Positions 52,357-61,938 of a stretch of DNA of 64,000 nt are shown one piece after another. The translations under genes were made by a program, and so were the position numbers. The stretch spans positions 1 through 64,000 of the forward strand of contig CAWULT010000006.1 in NCBI GenBank assembly GCA_963923455.1, read 5' to 3'. A model generated the notes under the pieces. It had not been told where the DNA came from and ran no database searches. It saw only the letters and a program-made list of their open reading frames with translations. Source of the DNA: CAWULT01 sp963923455. Its GTDB lineage: Bacteria > Acidobacteriota > Vicinamibacteria > Vicinamibacterales > UBA2999. Numbering within the stretch: the first letter of the stretch is position 1; each line of letters starts with the position of its first letter.

Positions 52357-53675
52357 CGGGGCCCGTCCACCGCCGCGGCGGAGGGGTCGAACCAGCCCAC
52401 CGTCCGTGACGCCGGGACCAGCCTGGCGGCGGCCGCCGCGACGGCCTCGGGTGTCACGTGCTCGATGCGCCGCGCGATGTCGGCGTAGTCGCGCCAGCTC
52501 GCGATCGTCGCGAAGAACCCGAGCTGGTGGCCGATGTTGACGATGCTGTCGTTCTCGAACACCGATCGCGCCCGGAGCTGCGTCTGGGCCTTCCGGAGCT
52601 CGTCTGGCGTGATGCCAAGCACGCGAACGCGGTCGAGCTCGGCGACCAGCGCCGCCTCGACGGACGCGAGCGGGGTGCCCTCGGCAGCGGTCGCCGAGAT
52701 GGTGTAGACGAACGGGTCCTCGGTGGGCATCAGCGCGCCGGACACCGACGATGCCAGGCCGCTGTTGACGAGTGCGTGGTACAGCCGGGCGCTGCGCTGC
52801 GGCGGCGGGGTCCGGAAACTGGCCCAGAGGTTGACGCCCTTGGCGCCGGTGAGCACCGCATCGAGCACGAGCATCGGAAAGAAGTCGTCCTCGGCGAAAG
52901 CCGGCGCGCGGTGCGCCACCTTCAGGTACGCCGCCTGCCCCTCCCGTGCCACGGTGACCCGTCGCTCGCCGAGCGGTTCGGGCTCCTGCGTGCGCAGCCG
53001 GCGACCGACGTCACCGCCGGGAATGCGACCGAAGTGCCCATCCACGCGGCGCAGAACGTCGTCCACCTCGACGTCTCCGACGACCACCAGCGTCGCGTTG
53101 TTCGGCACGTAGAAGCGGCGGTAGTGCGCGTACAGATCGTCGCGCGTCATCGCACGCAGGTCGGACAGCCAGCCGATGGTGGGGTGCCGGTACGGGTGCG
53201 CCCGGAAGGCGGACGCCACCAGCTCCTCGTCGAGCAGCTGGTCCGGGTCGTTCTGGCCGCCCTGCAGCTCGGAGATGATGACCGTCCTCTCCGATTCGCA
53301 GTCCTCCGGGTCGTAGAGGCAGCCCCCCATCCGCTCGGCCTCGATGAAGAGCATCCGGTCGAGCGCGTCGCGAGTGGCGGTCTCGGTGTAGGTGGTCTGG
53401 TCTATCCAGGTGTAGCCGTTCCAGTAGCCGCCGTACTGTTCGATGATGCCCTTGACCTGGTCGCGCGGGATGTTCGTCGAGCCCTTGAAGTTCATGTGCT
53501 CGACCCAGTGCGAGGCGCCCGTGAGGCCGGGAGCCTCGTCCTTGGACCCCACCCTGTACCAGCACCAGACCGAGGCCAGCGGGGCCGTGTGGACGGGCAG
53601 GACGAGCACCCGGAGGCCGTTGTCGAGCACCGCCTCCTGCACCGCGGGGGACGGTCCGCCCGCACTCGTCGCCAT
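52353..53675 (-). CDS. M16 peptidase, catalytic subunit
   Basis: A 440-residue active M16 peptidase. HWVEH is at residues 56-60, and the third ligand is Glu in VIISELQGG. The ATG at 53675 is preceded at 6 nt by a perfect TATAAT (53687-53682), suggesting a leaderless transcript; a GTG at 53705 is the alternative. With the next gene it forms a second active/inactive pair like that at 11980-14684. Confidence 0.93.
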   Translation of the reverse strand: MATSAGGPSPAVQEAVLDNGLRVLVLPVHTAPLASVWCWYRVGSKDEAPGLTGASHWVEHMNFKGSTNIPRDQVKGIIEQYGGYWNGYTWIDQTTYTETATRDALDRMLFIEAERMGGCLYDPEDCESERTVIISELQGGQNDPDQLLDEELVASAFRAHPYRHPTIGWLSDLRAMTRDDLYAHYRRFYVPNNATLVVVGDVEVDDVLRRVDGHFGRIPGGDVGRRLRTQEPEPLGERRVTVAREGQAAYLKVAHRAPAFAEDDFFPMLVLDAVLTGAKGVNLWASFRTPPPQRSARLYHALVNSGLASSVSGALMPTEDPFVYTISATAAEGTPLASVEAALVAELDRVRVLGITPDELRKAQTQLRARSVFENDSIVNIGHQLGFFATIASWRDYADIARRIEHVTPEAVAAAAARLVPASRTVGWFDPSAAAVDGPR

Positions 53676-53681
53676 CCCGGG

Positions 53682-53701
53682 ATTATAGGGCCGGGATACA
53701 A
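53682..53701. promoter_or_regulatory. Divergent -10 boxes, M16 pair / ileS operon
   Basis: Minus-strand TATAAT (53687-53682) serves the M16 pair. Plus-strand TACAAT (53696-53701) precedes ileS by 15 nt. Both lie in the 41-bp gap. Confidence 0.5.
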
Positions 53702-53716
53702 TCACGTACTGACCCT

Positions 53717-56539
53717 ATGCCCGAGTGGAAAGATACGGTCAACCTGCCTCGCACAGGTTTTCCGATGAAAGCGAACCTCCAGACGGCCGAGCCCGAGGCG
53801 CTCGCCCGCTGGGAAGCCATGGACCTGTACGGCCGGCTGCGCGAGCTCCGGCGAGGGGCGCCCAAGTTCGTTCTCCACGACGGGCCGCCGTACGCCAACG
53901 GCCAGATCCACCTGGGCACGGCGCTCAACAAGATCCTCAAGGATCTCGTCGTGAAGTCGAAGTCCATGGCGGGCTTCGACGCCCCGTACGTGCCGGGCTA
54001 CGACTGCCACGGCCTGCCGATCGAGCTGCGCGTCGACCGTGAGCTCGGGCCGAAGAAGCGCGAGATGACGGTGGCCGAAGTCCGCCGGGCCTGCCGGTCG
54101 TATGCCGAGCGCTTCATCGGCGTCATGACGACGGAGTTCCAGCGACTCGGCGTCTACGGCGAATGGTCGCGTCCCTACCTGACGATGGCCTACCGCTATC
54201 AGGCCGACATCGTTCGCGCGCTCGGCCGGTTCGCCGAGCAGGGGCTCGTCTACAAGGGCAAGAAGCCCGTCCACTGGTGCATCCACTGCCGCACGGCGCT
54301 GGCCGAGGCCGAGGTCGAGTACGCGGACCACACGTCGCCGTCGATCTACGTCGAGTTCCCGCTGGCGCCGGCGAGCGCCGCGACGCTCGCCGGGCGCGTG
54401 CCGCAACTGGCGGGCCGGCCGGTCTCGGTGCTCATCTGGACGACGACGCCCTGGACCATTCCGTCGAACCTCGCGATCGCGTTCCACCCCGAGTTCGACT
54501 ACGCCGCCTACGACGTCAACGGCACGGCCGTCATCGTCGCCGAGGAGCTCGCGGCGCGGGTGTCGGCCGTCGTCGGCCACGCGCTCTCGAGCCCGATCGC
54601 GCGGATGAAGGGCCGTGAGCTCGAGGGCATCGCGTTCCGCCACCCGCTCTACGCCCGCGACTCGGTGGGCGTCGTCGCGGATTACGTGACGCTCGAGCAA
54701 GGCACGGGCGCCGTGCACACGGCGCCCGGCCACGGCGCGGACGACTTCCTGACCGGCAGGAAGTACGGGCTCGAGATCTACGCCCCCGTCGGCCCTGGCG
54801 GCCACTACCTCGACACGGTGGAGCTCTTCGCCGGCGAGCGTGTGTCGGAGGCGAACCCGAAGGTCGAGGAGGCGCTCAAGGCCCGCGGCCGCCTGTGGCA
54901 CCGGCAGACGATCGAGCACCAGTACCCGCACTGCTGGCGGTGCCACAACCCGGTGATCTTCCTGGCCACGTCGCAGTGGTTCGTGCGGATGGACGGCGAC
55001 CCGGTGATCCTCTGCGAGGACGGCCAGACGCGGACGCTGCGCGATGCGGCCCGCCACGCAATCGACCACCAGGTGCAGTGGATTCCGGCCTGGGGCCGCG
55101 ACCGCATCTTCAACATGGTGTCGAACCGCCCCGACTGGTGCATCTCGCGCCAGCGGGCCTGGGGCGTGCCGATCCCGGCGGTCGACTGCACGGCGTGTGG
55201 CGAGGCGGTGCTGACCGGCGAGCTGGTGGCCAACGCGGCCGCCGTGTTCGAGACCCATGGCGCCGACGCGTGGTACGAGCGGCCGATCGAGGAGTTCCTG
55301 CCGAAGGGACTGGCCTGCCCGTCGTGCGGCGGTACGGCCTTCGAGCGCGAGCGCGACATCCTCGACGTCTGGTTCGACTCGGGCTCGAGCCACGAGGCCG
55401 TGCTGCCCCGGTGGGACGACCTGACCTGGCCTTCGGACATGTACCTCGAAGGCAGCGACCAGCACCGGGGCTGGTTCCAGAGCTCGCTGCTCGTGGCGCT
55501 GGCCACCCGCGGCCGCCCGCCGTTCCGCCAGGTGCTGACGCACGGCTTCCTGATCGACCTCGAAGGCCGCAAGATGTCGAAGTCGGTCGGCAACGTCATC
55601 GCGCCGCAGGACGTGATCAAGGAGAGCGGCGCCGAGATCGTCCGCCTGTGGGTGGCGATGACGGAGTTCACCGAGGAGCTCCGCGTCAGCAAGGAGATTC
55701 TGACGCGCGTCATCGACGTCTACCGCAAGTTGCGCAACACGACCCGCGTGCTGCTCGGCAACCTGTACGACTTCGACCCGTCGGCCGACCTGGTGCCGCT
55801 GGCCCAGATGAACGCGGTGGACCGCTTCGCACTGGCCCGCTACGCCGAGGCCGCGCGGAAGGCACGCCGCGCCTACGACGCATACGACTTCTCCACCGTC
55901 ACCCAGACCCTCAACACGCTCGTCACGGTGGACCTGAGCGCCTTCTACGTGGACGTGACCAAGGACGGCATGTACACGCTGGGCGCCCGTTCACACGCGC
56001 GCCGCTCCACGCAGACCGCGATGTACCTGATCACGGACGGCCTGGCCCGGCTGCTGGCGCCGATACTCCCGGTGACGGCCGACGATCTCTGGCGGCACCT
56101 GCCGGGCCCGCGGTCGGAGTCGGTGCACCTGGAGCGGTTCGGAGACGCCGACGCCTGGCTCGACCCGGCGCTGACCGCCACCTGGCAACGCCTGCTGGCG
56201 GTGCGCGAACAGGTGAACGCCGCGCTCGAACAGAGGCGCAAGGACAAGACGATCGGCACGTCACTGAGCGCCCGGGTGGTGATCACGGCTGGCGGCGACC
56301 TCGGCGCACTGCTCGAGGAGCACCGCGACACGCTGCCGACGCTGTGCATCGTCTCCGACCTCGAGCTGCGCGTGACCGGCACGTCGGGCCCGGACAGCCT
56401 GGACGTCGAGGTCGGCAAGGCCGGCGGCGTGAAGTGCGAGCGCTGCTGGAGGTTCGTGCCCGCCGTGCGCCAGGAACCCGAGTGGGCGGGCATCTGCGAC
56501 CGGTGCGTCGAGGCACTCGCCGAGCCGGCACGCACGTGA
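53717..56539 (+). CDS. ileS: Isoleucyl-tRNA synthetase
   Basis: A 940-residue class I synthetase. The HIGH motif is HLGT at 65-68 in GPPYANGQIHLGTALNK, KMSKS is at 619-623 in GRKMSKSVGN, and the C-terminal zinc finger is KCERCWRF..CDRC. The editing domain shows WTTTPWTIPSN. The stop overlaps a possible GTG of lspA; the gene heads the lspA-lgt-rluD operon. Confidence 0.98.
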   Translation: MPEWKDTVNLPRTGFPMKANLQTAEPEALARWEAMDLYGRLRELRRGAPKFVLHDGPPYANGQIHLGTALNKILKDLVVKSKSMAGFDAPYVPGYDCHGLPIELRVDRELGPKKREMTVAEVRRACRSYAERFIGVMTTEFQRLGVYGEWSRPYLTMAYRYQADIVRALGRFAEQGLVYKGKKPVHWCIHCRTALAEAEVEYADHTSPSIYVEFPLAPASAATLAGRVPQLAGRPVSVLIWTTTPWTIPSNLAIAFHPEFDYAAYDVNGTAVIVAEELAARVSAVVGHALSSPIARMKGRELEGIAFRHPLYARDSVGVVADYVTLEQGTGAVHTAPGHGADDFLTGRKYGLEIYAPVGPGGHYLDTVELFAGERVSEANPKVEEALKARGRLWHRQTIEHQYPHCWRCHNPVIFLATSQWFVRMDGDPVILCEDGQTRTLRDAARHAIDHQVQWIPAWGRDRIFNMVSNRPDWCISRQRAWGVPIPAVDCTACGEAVLTGELVANAAAVFETHGADAWYERPIEEFLPKGLACPSCGGTAFERERDILDVWFDSGSSHEAVLPRWDDLTWPSDMYLEGSDQHRGWFQSSLLVALATRGRPPFRQVLTHGFLIDLEGRKMSKSVGNVIAPQDVIKESGAEIVRLWVAMTEFTEELRVSKEILTRVIDVYRKLRNTTRVLLGNLYDFDPSADLVPLAQMNAVDRFALARYAEAARKARRAYDAYDFSTVTQTLNTLVTVDLSAFYVDVTKDGMYTLGARSHARRSTQTAMYLITDGLARLLAPILPVTADDLWRHLPGPRSESVHLERFGDADAWLDPALTATWQRLLAVREQVNAALEQRRKDKTIGTSLSARVVITAGGDLGALLEEHRDTLPTLCIVSDLELRVTGTSGPDSLDVEVGKAGGVKCERCWRFVPAVRQEPEWAGICDRCVEALAEPART

Positions 56540-56541
56540 CG

Positions 56542-57033
56542 ATGAACCGCTCGTACGGCACGATGGTCCTCGCGGGGGCCGTCGTCGTGCTTGACCAGGC
56601 GACCAAGCTGCTCGTCCGGCAGCGGTTCGCCCCGTTCGACAGCGTTCAGGTCATTCCGGGATTCTTCGACCTGGCGCGGGTGCACAACACCGGCGCCGCG
56701 TTCGGAATGCTCAACGGTGTAGACCTGCCGTACAAGACGGCCCTGCTGGCGCTGGTGGCGGTCGCGGCGCTCATCGGGCTGACGGTCTTCGCGGCCTCGC
56801 TGCCGTCCACCCACTGGCTCGCGCGCGTCGGCGTGCCGCTCGTCGTGGGCGGCGCAGTCGGCAACCTGATCGACCGGCTGACGCTCGGCTACGTGGTGGA
56901 CTTCCTGGACTTCTACTGGCGGGGCTGGCACTTCTGGGCGTTCAACGTCGCCGACGCGGCCATCACGGTCGGGATGGCGCTCATCATCCTGGACCAGATC
57001 GGAGCGGGACACCGTGTTTCCAGAGCTGTTTAG
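56542..57033 (+). CDS. lspA: Lipoprotein signal peptidase LspA
   Basis: A 163-residue aspartyl protease with four helices that cleaves signal peptides from diacylated prolipoproteins. The catalytic Asp residues are in GGAVGNLIDRLT and FNVADAAITVG. A GTG at 56536 is possible. The lgt start lies inside its 3' end. Confidence 0.96.
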   Translation: MNRSYGTMVLAGAVVVLDQATKLLVRQRFAPFDSVQVIPGFFDLARVHNTGAAFGMLNGVDLPYKTALLALVAVAALIGLTVFAASLPSTHWLARVGVPLVVGGAVGNLIDRLTLGYVVDFLDFYWRGWHFWAFNVADAAITVGMALIILDQIGAGHRVSRAV

Positions 57034-57823
57034 CATCGGCCCGGTGACGATCTACACGTACGGCGTGCTGCTGGCCGCGTCGTACCTGCTGGGCCTGCGC
57101 CTGGCCATGGCGCGCGCGAAGCGCTGGGGGCTCGACCACAACCGCGTGCTCGACCTCGGCATCTACATCATCATCGCGGCGCTCGTCGGGGCGAAGCTGC
57201 TGCTGCTCGTCGTCGACTTCGACTCGTTCCGCCGCTCGCCGGCCGACCTGCTCTCGCTGGCGCGCTCCGGCGGCGTGTTCTACGGCGGCCTGATCCTGGC
57301 CGTAACCGTGGCGTTCTGGTACATCGCCAGGCACCGCATGCCCTTCTGGACGACCTGCGACGTCTTCGCGCCCGGCATCGCCCTGGGCCACGTGACGGGC
57401 CGGCTCGGCTGCTTCGCGGCGGGCTGCTGCTACGGCAGGCCGACCGACGTCTCGTGGGCCGTCGTCTTCACCAACCCGCTGGCCAACGCCAACGTCGGGA
57501 CGCCGCTCGGCATCCCGCTGCATCCCACGCAGCTCTACGAGGCGGGCGCGGAGCTGCTGATCCTCGTGCTGCTGCTGGCGACGGAGCGCCGCGGCCGGCA
57601 GTTCGCGGGCCGGACGTTCTGGTCGTACATGTTCCTGTATGCCGTCTCGCGGTACGTGATCGAGATCTACCGGGGCGACCCGCGCGGCACGGTGTTCGGC
57701 ACGCTCTCCACGTCGCAGTTCATCTCGCTGCTGCTGGGCCCGCTCAGCGTCGTCATGCTGGTGTGGCTGATGCGCACGATGGCCGACGCCGCCCACGGGA
57801 TGCCGCGTCGCCGCGAGGCCTGA
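57014..57823 (+). CDS. lgt: Prolipoprotein diacylglyceryl transferase Lgt
   Basis: A 269-residue membrane enzyme adding diacylglycerol to the lipobox Cys. The signature is GRLGCFAAGCCYG, where E. coli has GRIGNFINGELWG; the key Arg is kept but Asn and Glu are replaced by Cys. HPTQLYEAG is present. GTG start overlaps lspA by 20 bp. Confidence 0.95.
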   Translation: MFPELFSIGPVTIYTYGVLLAASYLLGLRLAMARAKRWGLDHNRVLDLGIYIIIAALVGAKLLLLVVDFDSFRRSPADLLSLARSGGVFYGGLILAVTVAFWYIARHRMPFWTTCDVFAPGIALGHVTGRLGCFAAGCCYGRPTDVSWAVVFTNPLANANVGTPLGIPLHPTQLYEAGAELLILVLLLATERRGRQFAGRTFWSYMFLYAVSRYVIEIYRGDPRGTVFGTLSTSQFISLLLGPLSVVMLVWLMRTMADAAHGMPRRREA

Positions 57824-57829
57824 GGCCCG

Positions 57830-58795
57830 GTGGACCCGACCGATTTCGTCGTGACGCCCGAGGGCGAGGGCCAGCGCCTCGACCGGTACCTCGTATCGGT
57901 CATGGGCGACCAGTCGCGGTCCCAGATCCAGAAGCTGATCGTCGACGGCTGCGTGACCGTCGAGGGCCGCCAGGCGCGGGCCAACCTGACCGTACACGAG
58001 GGCGACCGGGTCTACGTGCAGGTGCCGGCGGCCGCACCGTCGATGCTGGCGCGGCAGGCGCTCCCCCTCGAGATCGTCTACCAGGACCTGGACCTCGCCG
58101 TCGTGAACAAGCCGGCCGGCATGGTGGTGCATCCGGGCGCCGGCCACGAATCCGGCACGCTGGTGAACGCGCTGCTGCACCACCTGACCGATCTGAGTGG
58201 CATCGGCGGCGAGCTGCGGCCGGGCATCGTGCACCGGCTCGACCGGGGCACGTCCGGCCTGATGGTCATCGCCAAGCACGACACCGCCCACCGGGAACTG
58301 GCGCGCCAGTTCCACGACCGCGAAGTCGAAAAGGAGTACATCGCGCTGGTCTGGGGCGTGGTGCACGCGGGACGCCGCATCGACGCGGCGATCGGCCGCG
58401 ACCCCGGCGACCGCCAGAAGATGTCGGCCCGGGCGAAGCATGCCCGCCACGCGGTCACGCGGATCACGCGCGCGCTGCACCTGCCGGGCCTGACGCTCTG
58501 CCAGGTGGCGATCCACACCGGACGGACGCACCAGATTCGCGTGCACCTGAGCGCCATCGGCCACCCGATCGTCGGCGATTCGGTGTACGGCGGGGTGCAC
58601 CGCCGCGTCGCGGGCGACATCCGCGCCGTGCAGCGGCTCGAGCGGCCGTTCCTGCACGCGGCCCGGCTCGCGTTCACGCACCCCACCGACGGCCGTCGGC
58701 TCGAGTTCACGGCGCCGCTGCCGGCCGACCTCCAGCGGGTGTTGGACGACCTGCCGGGCGTCGAGGCGCTCGCGGAAGGCGGCGAGGATGAGTGA
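57830..58795 (+). CDS. rluD: RluD-type 23S rRNA pseudouridine synthase
   Basis: A 321-residue synthase with an S4 domain (RLDRYLVSVMGDQSRSQIQKL) and a catalytic domain with HRLDRGTSGLMVIAK holding the Asp and GRTHQIRVHL. It acts on 23S rRNA. GTG start; stop overlaps the Nudix gene. Confidence 0.94.
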   Translation: MDPTDFVVTPEGEGQRLDRYLVSVMGDQSRSQIQKLIVDGCVTVEGRQARANLTVHEGDRVYVQVPAAAPSMLARQALPLEIVYQDLDLAVVNKPAGMVVHPGAGHESGTLVNALLHHLTDLSGIGGELRPGIVHRLDRGTSGLMVIAKHDTAHRELARQFHDREVEKEYIALVWGVVHAGRRIDAAIGRDPGDRQKMSARAKHARHAVTRITRALHLPGLTLCQVAIHTGRTHQIRVHLSAIGHPIVGDSVYGGVHRRVAGDIRAVQRLERPFLHAARLAFTHPTDGRRLEFTAPLPADLQRVLDDLPGVEALAEGGEDE

Positions 58796-59330
58796 CGCGA
58801 TCACGCCGAGGGCCGTCCGCGAGGTGTTCCGCGGCCGCGTCTTCACGCTGCAGGTCGAGTCGATCACGCTGCCGTCGGGACACGCGCTCGACGCCGAGAT
58901 CATCCGGCACCCCGGGTCGGTCGTAATCATCCCGGTCACCACCGACGGGTGCATCGTCCTCGTGCGGCAGTACCGGCATGCCATCGGCCGACACGCCTGG
59001 GAGCTGCCGGCCGGCAGCCTGAAGCCCGGCGAGGCCCGCGAGTCGGCCGCCGTCCGTGAGTGCCACGAGGAGACGGGGTGGATTCCGTCGTCGGTCGCGC
59101 CCGTCGGGTCGCTCTTTCCGACGCCCGGCTACTGTGACGAGGAGATGCACTTCTACCGGGCCACGGGCCTGCGCCGGCCCGGTGCCGGCGACGCGGCTGC
59201 GCACCCCGACGAGGACGAGGACATCGAGGCGAGGGCGTTCACGCCGGCCGAGGTGCGCGCGATGATTGCGGCCGGCGATATCGTCGACATGAAGACCGTG
59301 TCGGGCCTCGCGCTGATCCACGAGGCCTGA
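58788..59330 (+). CDS. Nudix hydrolase (ADP-ribose pyrophosphatase type)
   Basis: A 180-residue hydrolase with the Nudix box GSLKPGEARESAAVRECHEE (continuing TGW), in which the REChEE Glu residues bind Mg2+. The preceding VVIIPVT and YRHAIGRHAWELPAG fit ADP-ribose pyrophosphatases. It is last in the ileS operon. Confidence 0.92.
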   Translation: MSDAITPRAVREVFRGRVFTLQVESITLPSGHALDAEIIRHPGSVVIIPVTTDGCIVLVRQYRHAIGRHAWELPAGSLKPGEARESAAVRECHEETGWIPSSVAPVGSLFPTPGYCDEEMHFYRATGLRRPGAGDAAAHPDEDEDIEARAFTPAEVRAMIAAGDIVDMKTVSGLALIHEA

Positions 59331-59355
59331 CCCGCCACGCGCCGGAGGGCGGGTC
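59329..59355. terminator. Hairpin between convergent Nudix and lon genes
   Basis: GACCCGCC (59329-59336) and GGCGGGTC (59348-59355) form an 8-bp perfect stem with an 11-nt loop exactly in the gap between the two stops. It may act both ways, though no U-tract follows. Confidence 0.5.
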
Positions 59356-59358
59356 GCG

Positions 59359-61794
59359 TTACTGCAACGGCGGCTGGGTCCGGCGGTCCGAGCGGTCGGA
59401 GGTGACGGGCGCGGGCGGCGTGAGCGCGAGCAACAGCACCTCGTCGACGCTCTGCACGTAGTGGATGGTCAGCTGTCGCCGCAGCTCCTCGCTCAGGTCT
59501 TCCTTGACGTTCTTCTCGTTCTGCCGCGGCAGGATCACCTCGCGGATGCCGACGCGACGCGCCGCCAGCACTTTCTCCTTGATGCCGCCGACGGGAAGCA
59601 CGCGGCCCGACAGGGTGATCTCCCCGGTCATCGCAATGTCACCCCGCACGGGTCGCCGCGTCACCTCGGAGGCGAGCGCCGTGGCGATGGTGATGCCCGC
59701 CGACGGGCCGTCCTTCGGAATGGCGCCCGAGGGCACGTGCAGGTGCACTTCCGCGTTCTTGAAGAACTCCGGATCCGCACCGTAGGAGGCCGCGTGCGCG
59801 CGGAACCACGACAGCGCCGCGCGGGCCGACTCCTTCATGACGTCCCCCAGCTGTCCGGTCAGCGTCAGCGTGCCGCCGCCCGCCATCCGCGAGGCCTCGA
59901 TGAAGAGCACGTCGCCGCCGGCCGGCGTCCAGGCCAGGCCGATCGCCACGCCCGGCCGCCGCGTGCGCTCCCCGACCTCCTCGTCCTGGAAGCTCGGGGC
60001 TCCGAGCATCTCCACGACGACCGCCGGCGTGATCGCCAACGGCGCCTCGTCGCCCTCGGCCCGCCGCCGCGCTGCCTTGCGGCACAGGGCGCCGATCTCC
60101 CGCTCGAGGTTCCGGACGCCGGCCTCGCGGGTGTAGCCGCGGATCACGGCGCGCAGCGCGTCGTCGGTCACGGTCAACTGCTCGGCGGACAGCCCGTGGT
60201 TGACGACCTGCTTGTGCAGCAGGTGGTCGCGGGCGATCGCCAGCTTCTCGTCCTCGGTGTAGCCGGGGATCTCGAGCACCTCCATCCGGTCCCGCAACGC
60301 CGGCGGGATGGGGTCGAGCACGTTGGCCGTCGTGATGAACAGCACCTCCGACAGGTCGAAGGGCACGTCGAGGTAGTGGTCGCGGAACGTGGCGTTCTGC
60401 TCGGGATCGAGCACTTCGAGCAGGGCCGACGCCGGGTCGCCCCGGAAGTCGGACCCGAGCTTGTCGATCTCGTCCAGGATGAACACGGGGTTCTTCGAGC
60501 CGGCACGGCGGAGCCCCTGGATGATCTGGCCGGGCAGCGCCCCGATGTAGGTGCGGCGGTGGCCACGGATCTCGGCCTCGTCCCGCATGCCACCCAGCGA
60601 GACCCGGACGAACGTGCGACCGAGCGACTGCGCGATGGAGCGCGCCAGCGAGGTCTTGCCGACGCCGGGCGGCCCGGCGAAGCAGAGAATCGGTCCCTTC
60701 AGCGACGGATTGAGCTTGCGGACCGCGAGGTACTCGAGGATGCGGTCCTTGGCCTTGTCGAGGCCCGAGTGCTCCGCGTCGAGCACCTGCTTGGTCCGCG
60801 GCAGGTCCACGGTTTCCTCGCTCCTGGCCTGCCACGGCAGGCACACGAGCCAGTCGAGGTACGTGCGCGACACGGTGTACTCGGCGGCGGCGGCTGGCAT
60901 CTTCGCCAGGCGCTCCAGCTCGCGCACCGCCTCCTTCCTGACGGCCTCGGGCATTCCGGCCGCCTCGATCTTCTCGCGCAGCTCCTCGATTTCCTTCGTC
61001 TGGTCGTCGCCCTCGCCCAGTTCCTTCTGGATCGCCTTGAGCTGTTCGCGCAGGAAGTACTCGCGCTGGTTCTTGCCGACCTCGGACTGCACCTGGGACT
61101 GGATCTTCGAGCCGAGCTCCAGGACCTCGAGTTCCTTCACGAGGATCCGGTTCAGGCTGGTCATGCGCTCGCGCACGTCCAGCGTCTCGAGCACCTCCTG
61201 CTTCACCGACGTCGGGATGGTCGTCAGGCTCGAGGCGATGAAGTCGGCGAGCCGGCCGGGCTCGTTGACCGACGCCGCCAGCGTCTGCAGGTCGTCCGAG
61301 AGCAGGGGCGACAGGGACACGACCTGCTGGAAGTTCGCCTTGATGTTCCGCATCAGCGCGTCGGCCTCGACGCGATCGCCCTCCTGCAGCGCCTCGGACG
61401 CACGCGAGACGCGCGCCACCAGGTAAGGCTTGCTGGCGGTGACGTCGTCGAGCGTCACCCGTGCCAGACCCTGGACGATCAGGCGCAGGCTGCCGTCCGG
61501 CAGCTTGAACATCTTGTGGATGTGGCTGATGGTGCCAACCCGGTGCAGGTCGTCCTGCGACGGCTCCTCGATGGTCGGATCCTTCTGCGTGAAGACGCCG
61601 ACAGGCCGACCCGCCCCCATCGCCTCGTCGATGAGCTGCACGGAGCTCTCGCGGGCCACGGCCAGGGGCATGTAGGAGTTCGGGAACAGCACGGTGTCGC
61701 GCAGCGGCAGGACCGGCAGCTCCGGCGGCACCTCGAACGAGGCGTCACCGGGCGGCAGCTGCGGCGGCGGAACGGGCTCGGGACGTTCAGACAT
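59359..61794 (-). CDS. lon: ATP-dependent protease Lon
   Basis: An 811-residue LonA. The N-terminal substrate domain opens LPVLPLRDTVLFPNSYMPLAV; Walker A is GPPGVGKTSL; the serine-lysine dyad is Ser698 in PKDGPSAG and Lys739 in GGIKEK. It degrades misfolded and regulatory proteins. AGGAG is 9 nt upstream; a terminator separates it from the DksA-like gene. Confidence 0.97.
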   Translation of the reverse strand: MSERPEPVPPPQLPPGDASFEVPPELPVLPLRDTVLFPNSYMPLAVARESSVQLIDEAMGAGRPVGVFTQKDPTIEEPSQDDLHRVGTISHIHKMFKLPDGSLRLIVQGLARVTLDDVTASKPYLVARVSRASEALQEGDRVEADALMRNIKANFQQVVSLSPLLSDDLQTLAASVNEPGRLADFIASSLTTIPTSVKQEVLETLDVRERMTSLNRILVKELEVLELGSKIQSQVQSEVGKNQREYFLREQLKAIQKELGEGDDQTKEIEELREKIEAAGMPEAVRKEAVRELERLAKMPAAAAEYTVSRTYLDWLVCLPWQARSEETVDLPRTKQVLDAEHSGLDKAKDRILEYLAVRKLNPSLKGPILCFAGPPGVGKTSLARSIAQSLGRTFVRVSLGGMRDEAEIRGHRRTYIGALPGQIIQGLRRAGSKNPVFILDEIDKLGSDFRGDPASALLEVLDPEQNATFRDHYLDVPFDLSEVLFITTANVLDPIPPALRDRMEVLEIPGYTEDEKLAIARDHLLHKQVVNHGLSAEQLTVTDDALRAVIRGYTREAGVRNLEREIGALCRKAARRRAEGDEAPLAITPAVVVEMLGAPSFQDEEVGERTRRPGVAIGLAWTPAGGDVLFIEASRMAGGGTLTLTGQLGDVMKESARAALSWFRAHAASYGADPEFFKNAEVHLHVPSGAIPKDGPSAGITIATALASEVTRRPVRGDIAMTGEITLSGRVLPVGGIKEKVLAARRVGIREVILPRQNEKNVKEDLSEELRRQLTIHYVQSVDEVLLLALTPPAPVTSDRSDRRTQPPLQ

Positions 61795-61862
61795 GGTGTG
61801 CGCTCCTAATCAGCTTAGCAGCCGCGGCGCGCCTGGCACGCGCCGGTTCGGAGGCGGGACCG

Positions 61863-61917
61863 GTCAAAAACGAAAGACCCGGCACCCGGCCGCAGGTTGG
61901 CCGGGAGGTGCCGGGTC
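61863..61917 (-). terminator. Rho-independent terminator of the DksA-like gene
   Basis: On the minus strand an 11-bp GACCCGGCACC-type stem (61907-61917 with 61876-61886) with an inner 5-bp stem is followed by a T-rich run (TTTCGTTTTTG). It lies between the DksA-like stop and lon, ending the upstream message. Confidence 0.8.
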
Positions 61918-61938
61918 GTGGTCGGGCGCGGAACGCGC

